DNA of 64,000 nucleotides from Hymenobacter ruricola. Its GTDB lineage: Bacteria; Bacteroidota; Bacteroidia; Cytophagales; Hymenobacteraceae. The translations under genes were made by a program, and so were the position numbers. The stretch lies in assembly GCF_015694525.1 (NCBI RefSeq), contig NZ_JADQDM010000008.1:1-64000 (forward strand), written 5' to 3'. This document shows positions 61,601 through 64,000 of this stretch, one piece after another. The notes beneath the pieces are model-generated. The model saw only the letters and a program-made list of their open reading frames with translations. It had not been told where the DNA came from and did no database searches. Every line of letters begins with the position of its first letter. Positions within the stretch are counted from its first letter, which is position 1.

Positions 61601-63046
61601 CTCCACGGCTAGGCTGCGCGAGGCGCCACTGAAGTAGATGCCGTAGAGCGTGGTGCCGTTGGTGCGCAGGGGGCGGGCCACTTCGTTGCCAATCACCTGC
61701 AGGCCGTCCTGGTAGCCCACGTAGATGCCGTAGGTGTAAAAATCCCGCACGTTGTTGTTGCGGATGACGTTGCCCGTGGCAAACGCCGTGGTGGTGCTGT
61801 TGCCAAACAGGGTGATGCCATAATAGCCGCCGTTCACCGTGTTGTTTTCAATGACGAGGCTGTTGGCCGAATTGCCGCTGGTCGAAGCGGCCGCCGTCGA
61901 GCCGTTCACCGCAATGCCGGCAAAGGAGGTCGACGTGGTGGCAATGTCGGCGTTGATGACGTTGTTGCTAATCCGGTCGTTGTCGGCCGCGTTGGTGAGC
62001 AGAATGCCGTAGCCGAAGGTGGCCGCCGGCGAAGCGCCCGCGCCGCCCGTGGCGTCAATGTTCAGGTTGTTGATGGTGGTGTAGTCGGTGCCGTTGAGCT
62101 GCACCACCGCCCGCTGGCCGCTGTTGGTGGAAGCAAACTGAATGGTGCGCCCGCCGCCGTTCACCACCAGGGTGTTGGTGGCGCTGGTGCCCGTCACCTG
62201 GCCCAGCAAAAACTGCTCGGTGTAGGGCCCGCCCGACACCGTGAGCGTGGTCGGCCCGCTGATGCCGTCGCGGTTCAGCCGCGCGGCCGCATCGGTGAAG
62301 CTGGCGAAGTTGGTGCCCGCCGTGGGCTGCGCGCTGTTGATGGTGTAGGCCCCGCTGATGGGGTTGGCCGCCGCGGCCGTCGCGGTAATGTTGTCGATGG
62401 TGGCCGGCGGCTGCGCGCCGCCCGTGATGTCGTTGCGCCAAGTGAACACCAGGCGCTGGGTGGTGCCGGCCACGTTGCCCGGCACCTGAAACGTGGTACG
62501 GCCGAATGCGGCCTGCAGGTTGAGGTTGTAGCCCAGCTGCACCGCGCCGGCCGTACCGCTCACCAGCTGCGTGCCGGCGGCGGGCGTCACCGTGGTGGGC
62601 ACCACAAACACCTGAATGTAGTCGTACATGTTGGCGCCGACGCTTTCGCCCACGGCCTTCCAGTCAAACGACAATTCCACCGCGGCCAGCCCGGCCGGGA
62701 AGGTCACGTCGCGGTACATGTGCACCGTCGACGTCGAGGTGAGGGTGTACGCATTCGTCACCCCGGCATCGTTCGACACATAGGCCGCTTTGGTGCCCGG
62801 CGTGGTGGGGCCGTTGCCGCCCGGCGTGCCCACGTACCACTGGTTGACCTGAGTGCCGTTGACGATGGTGAAGGAGTTGGTGGCGCCTTCAAACGTTTCG
62901 CTGAACACCGTGGTGGGGGTTTGGGCCTGGGCCGCCACGCTACTCAGCAGCAGGGCGCCCGCGCCCACTAGGCCCAGCAGGCGCTTGCGCGCCGCCAGGA
63001 TTCCGGACCGCATCTGCTGCGGCTCGGGAAGTAAATTTTTACGCAT
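58622..63046 (-). CDS. Giant T9SS adhesin with beta-helix, paralogue 2
   Basis: The ATG at 63046 (MRKNLLPEPQQMRSGILAAR) starts a 1474-residue protein. A signal peptide (cleavage near AAQAQ) is followed by a cleaved-adhesin/MAM-like module (FSETFEGATNSFTIVNGTQV, WRNDITGGAQPPATIDNITA; about 40-220), a right-handed beta-helix (about 250-680; NNLNIDATGG, ENNTVNGGYYGITLFGN), a CARDB-like domain, Ig-like repeats (SASFTTPVLTGTTYYRVRTT) and a T9SS sorting domain (SLRVYPNPTPSGQLTVELSG). The first 40 residues and last 500 residues are nearly identical to the neighbouring paralogue, whereas the middle differs. Confidence 0.93.
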   Translation of the reverse strand: MRKNLLPEPQQMRSGILAARKRLLGLVGAGALLLSSVAAQAQTPTTVFSETFEGATNSFTIVNGTQVNQWYVGTPGGNGPTTPGTKAAYVSNDAGVTNAYTLTSTSTVHMYRDVTFPAGLAAVELSFDWKAVGESVGANMYDYIQVFVVPTTVTPAAGTQLVSGTAGAVQLGYNLNLQAAFGRTTFQVPGNVAGTTQRLVFTWRNDITGGAQPPATIDNITATAAAANPISGAYTINSAQPTAGTNFASFTDAAARLNRDGISGPTTLTVSGGPYTEQFLLGQVTGTSATNTLVVNGGGRTIQFASTNSGQRAVVQLNGTDYTTINNLNIDATGGAGASPAATFGYGILLTNAADNDRISNNVINADIATTSTSFAGIAVNGSTAAASTSGNSANSLVIENNTVNGGYYGITLFGNSTTTAFATGNVIRNNNVRDFYTYGIYVGYQDGLQVIGNEVARPLRTNGTTLYGIYFSGASRSLAVEKNRVHDPFTGNPASTSSAYLLYITTGTGATAAAPNDFVNNVFYNLNGNGTHYIIYNSGAAYSRIYNNTINADDQAGSTATTYGIYSTGTGADVKNNVVSITRAGTGTKYGLYYTVGATLSNNNDVYVPAGNVGYYNTAFPTLAGFQGANGGAFDQNSVSVDPAFVNVGTGNLTPANVLLNNAGAPLARVTDDITGAPRGATPDMGAYEFTPVAIDVAPVSLLTPAAGTSCYSAAEAVSIQIRNAGTATLNFATNPATATVVVTPPTGPAQTFSGTLSTGTLASGATQTLTLNGTLNMTAPGAYSFAITATATGDLNPGNNVLATTTTRTVVAPVAGTLSPTTASLCVSGTAVLSVAGSSNGNIQYQSSSSATGPFTDVAGATSASFTTPVLTGTTYYRVRTTCNANTVYSNVAAVVVNNPVISAAPSPVSTCAGATATLSATVPAGISVRYFTAATGGTLVGTGNPFTTPVLTANTTYYAEAFSGGRENVGPTTNSIGAGGGTNLTYALIFDATAPTVLTGVYVYPTAAGVSNIQLLSATGTVLQTYQATFTAADLNAKTFVPLNFNVPAGTGLRLGLTSTGSTASLYRNTAGASYPYTSTSGNVSITGNTFSGYPQYYYYFYDWVIGNDCISTSRTPIQVNVTPGLVASLPTAAATICGNTPYVLTGSIAGTATGAVYTTSGTGTFSPNATTLNATYTPSAADIAAGTVTITLTPTGPAAPCTSTGRVVLTLVAPAASGFSYPSGTYCTNSPVTVAPILAPGAQAGTFSASGFGLRIDPVTGVINLANTNIDGTFTITNSVAVTGACSGASASTTTFTVIFGIGQPTLTATPQTGGAVLLSTPALAGATYQFFNSNGAAVGPPSASNTLTLNGNNQSGSYTVVAISTTGCRSIPSAAVTATVLGTQTATLNGVSLRVYPNPTPSGQLTVELSGVNAKASRLTVLNSLGQVVHTGSVAPGTASLDLARLASGVYTLRVQTTEGVLTQRIVRE

Positions 63047-63482
63047 GAAACGAGGGTAAAAGTGAATGGATACGGTGGGTGAAAAGAAGGAAAAGGTGAA
63101 TAAAGCGAACGGGGCAACGGGTGGCAGAGTGCAAGGTTCCGGCGGCGGTCAGGCAGCCGGCATCGGTTTTACAAAGCTTCAACCAAAGACGTTAAAACGC
63201 CGCGGCCCAGCAGGCCAGAAGTTGAATGCTCCGAGAAAATTAAAAACGAAAAGCCCTAAAACCTAATAGCATAAGCGTTATATCCTATTTTAAAAATCCT
63301 CAGCAACAGCAAATTACTTCTTGATTAGCAGCAGCATATGCGAATACACTTATTGTGCATGTCCCTTACCCGGGCATGGGCGCTATTGCCTTCACCAGGC
63401 CAGGTCTACCGCCCTGTCCCGGGGGTATTGGGCGCGGGCACGCTTGGGTAATAGCCCGCCAGCCCGGCCCCAAAGCGGTGGC
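63047..63482. other. 436-bp intergenic region
   Basis: The first about 100 bp matches the leader of the other adhesin gene. About 63230-63340 is AT-rich (aaaaattaaaaacgaaaagcc, ttatatcctattttaaaaat), as in the flank of the paralogue, so it likely holds the adhesin promoter. After that, 63350-63480 contains no clear gene. It ends at the stop codon of the cdaA-like gene. Confidence 0.5.
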
Positions 63483-64000
63483 TCAGGCAGCGGCTTCGGC
63501 CGAGGGCAGCGGGGCCGCCGCGGCGGGGCCGGGGCCGCTGAGCAGCCACTCGTTGAGGCGGGCGCGCAGCTCGGCGGTGGCCAGGTTGCGGTGCACGTCG
63601 CCGTGGCGCACCAGGCTCATGGCGCCGGTTTCTTCGCTCACCACCAGCACCACCGCGTCAGTGATTTCGCTCAGCCCGATGGCCGCGCGGTGGCGCAGGC
63701 CCAGCGAGGCGGGCACGTCGGGGTTCTCGCTCACCGGCAGGATGCAGCGCGCCGCCTGGATGCGGCCCCCGGCGATGATGACGGCGCCATCGTGCAGGGG
63801 CGAGGTTTTGTTGAAGATGGACAGCAGCAGGCGCTTGCTGATTTCGGCGTCGAGGCGGTCGCCGGACTCGGCAAAGGCGGTGAGGTCGGAGGCCTGGGCG
63901 AAGCAGATGAGGGCGCCGGTGTACTTGTTGGAGAGGCTTTTGGCGGCTTCCACAAAGGGGCCGACGGCCAGCGGGGCGGCGTCGGGGGTGCGGCCCCAGC
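63483..64000 (-). CDS. cdaA: Diadenylate cyclase (CdaA/DisA_N domain), 5' end beyond the window
   Basis: Diadenylate cyclases convert two ATP molecules to the second messenger c-di-AMP. The visible C-terminal 172 residues contain the DisA_N core: SNKYTGALICFAQ, LLLSIFNKTSPLHDGAVIIA with the DGA motif, LRHRAAIGLSEITDAV with RHR, and VLVVSEETGAMSLV. The frame stays open to the right edge, so the membrane helices of a CdaA-type protein would lie outside. The sequence is followed by an Ala/Pro-rich tail. No partner gene is visible in the window. Confidence 0.93.
   Translation of the reverse strand, partial: WGRTPDAAPLAVGPFVEAAKSLSNKYTGALICFAQASDLTAFAESGDRLDAEISKRLLLSIFNKTSPLHDGAVIIAGGRIQAARCILPVSENPDVPASLGLRHRAAIGLSEITDAVVLVVSEETGAMSLVRHGDVHRNLATAELRARLNEWLLSGPGPAAAAPLPSAEAAA

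Overview
The window looks like chromosomal DNA of a high-GC Bacteroidota species, most likely Hymenobacter or a close relative (family Hymenobacteraceae). The reasons are the many secreted proteins with C-terminal type IX secretion (T9SS type A) sorting domains, TAnnTTTG-type -7 promoter boxes, bacillithiol genes (YtxJ, BshC), DUF2157 and GDYXXLXY membrane proteins, and roughly 65% GC. No tRNA, rRNA, phage, insertion sequence or CRISPR array was found.

Layout. 1-4.2 kb: an NHL-repeat protein cut by the left edge, a T9SS cargo protein, a LuxR-type response regulator and two small lipoproteins. 4.2-10.7 kb: DUF805 membrane protein, lipoyl synthase (lipA), an outer-membrane beta-barrel candidate, OsmC, YtxJ, two overlapping small envelope genes, and a fused alpha-beta 2-oxoacid dehydrogenase E1. 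LipA makes the lipoyl cofactor that such E1-containing complexes use. 10.8-15.3 kb: a 1485-residue multi-domain T9SS protein. 15.7-19.6 kb: an M16 peptidase and four small secreted basic proteins that share a short motif. 19.6-27.5 kb: pheS, rimO, bshC, 5-formyltetrahydrofolate cyclo-ligase and an ExbD-TonB pair. 27.6-36.7 kb: DUF2157/GDYXXLXY pair, mnmD, a thioesterase, a MazF-like toxin-antitoxin pair, rlmN, a beta-barrel, BrkB and DUF3891 proteins. 36.7-42.4 kb: a 42-bp tandem satellite, two tandem beta-propeller T9SS proteins, an alpha/beta hydrolase and a TerC protein. 42.4-48.3 kb: short-chain L-threonine dehydrogenase and Kbl (together threonine to glycine plus acetyl-CoA), with a BLUF photoreceptor, a patatin-like lipase and small unknown proteins between them. 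48.3-63 kb: a 1052-residue secreted unknown and two giant paralogous T9SS beta-helix adhesins (2186 and 1474 residues). 63.5 kb to the edge: diadenylate cyclase (CdaA), truncated.

The non-coding part carries most of the unexplained structure. At least seven intergenic long-arm palindromes share related arms or loops, a separate hairpin pair lies between rimO and bshC, a 42-bp palindromic satellite lies before the first beta-propeller gene, and several -7 boxes sit only 4-9 nt upstream of start codons, which predicts leaderless mRNAs. I found no clear new enzymatic or defence system. The most promising leads are the palindrome family, the satellite, the four-gene small secreted family and the leaderless promoters.
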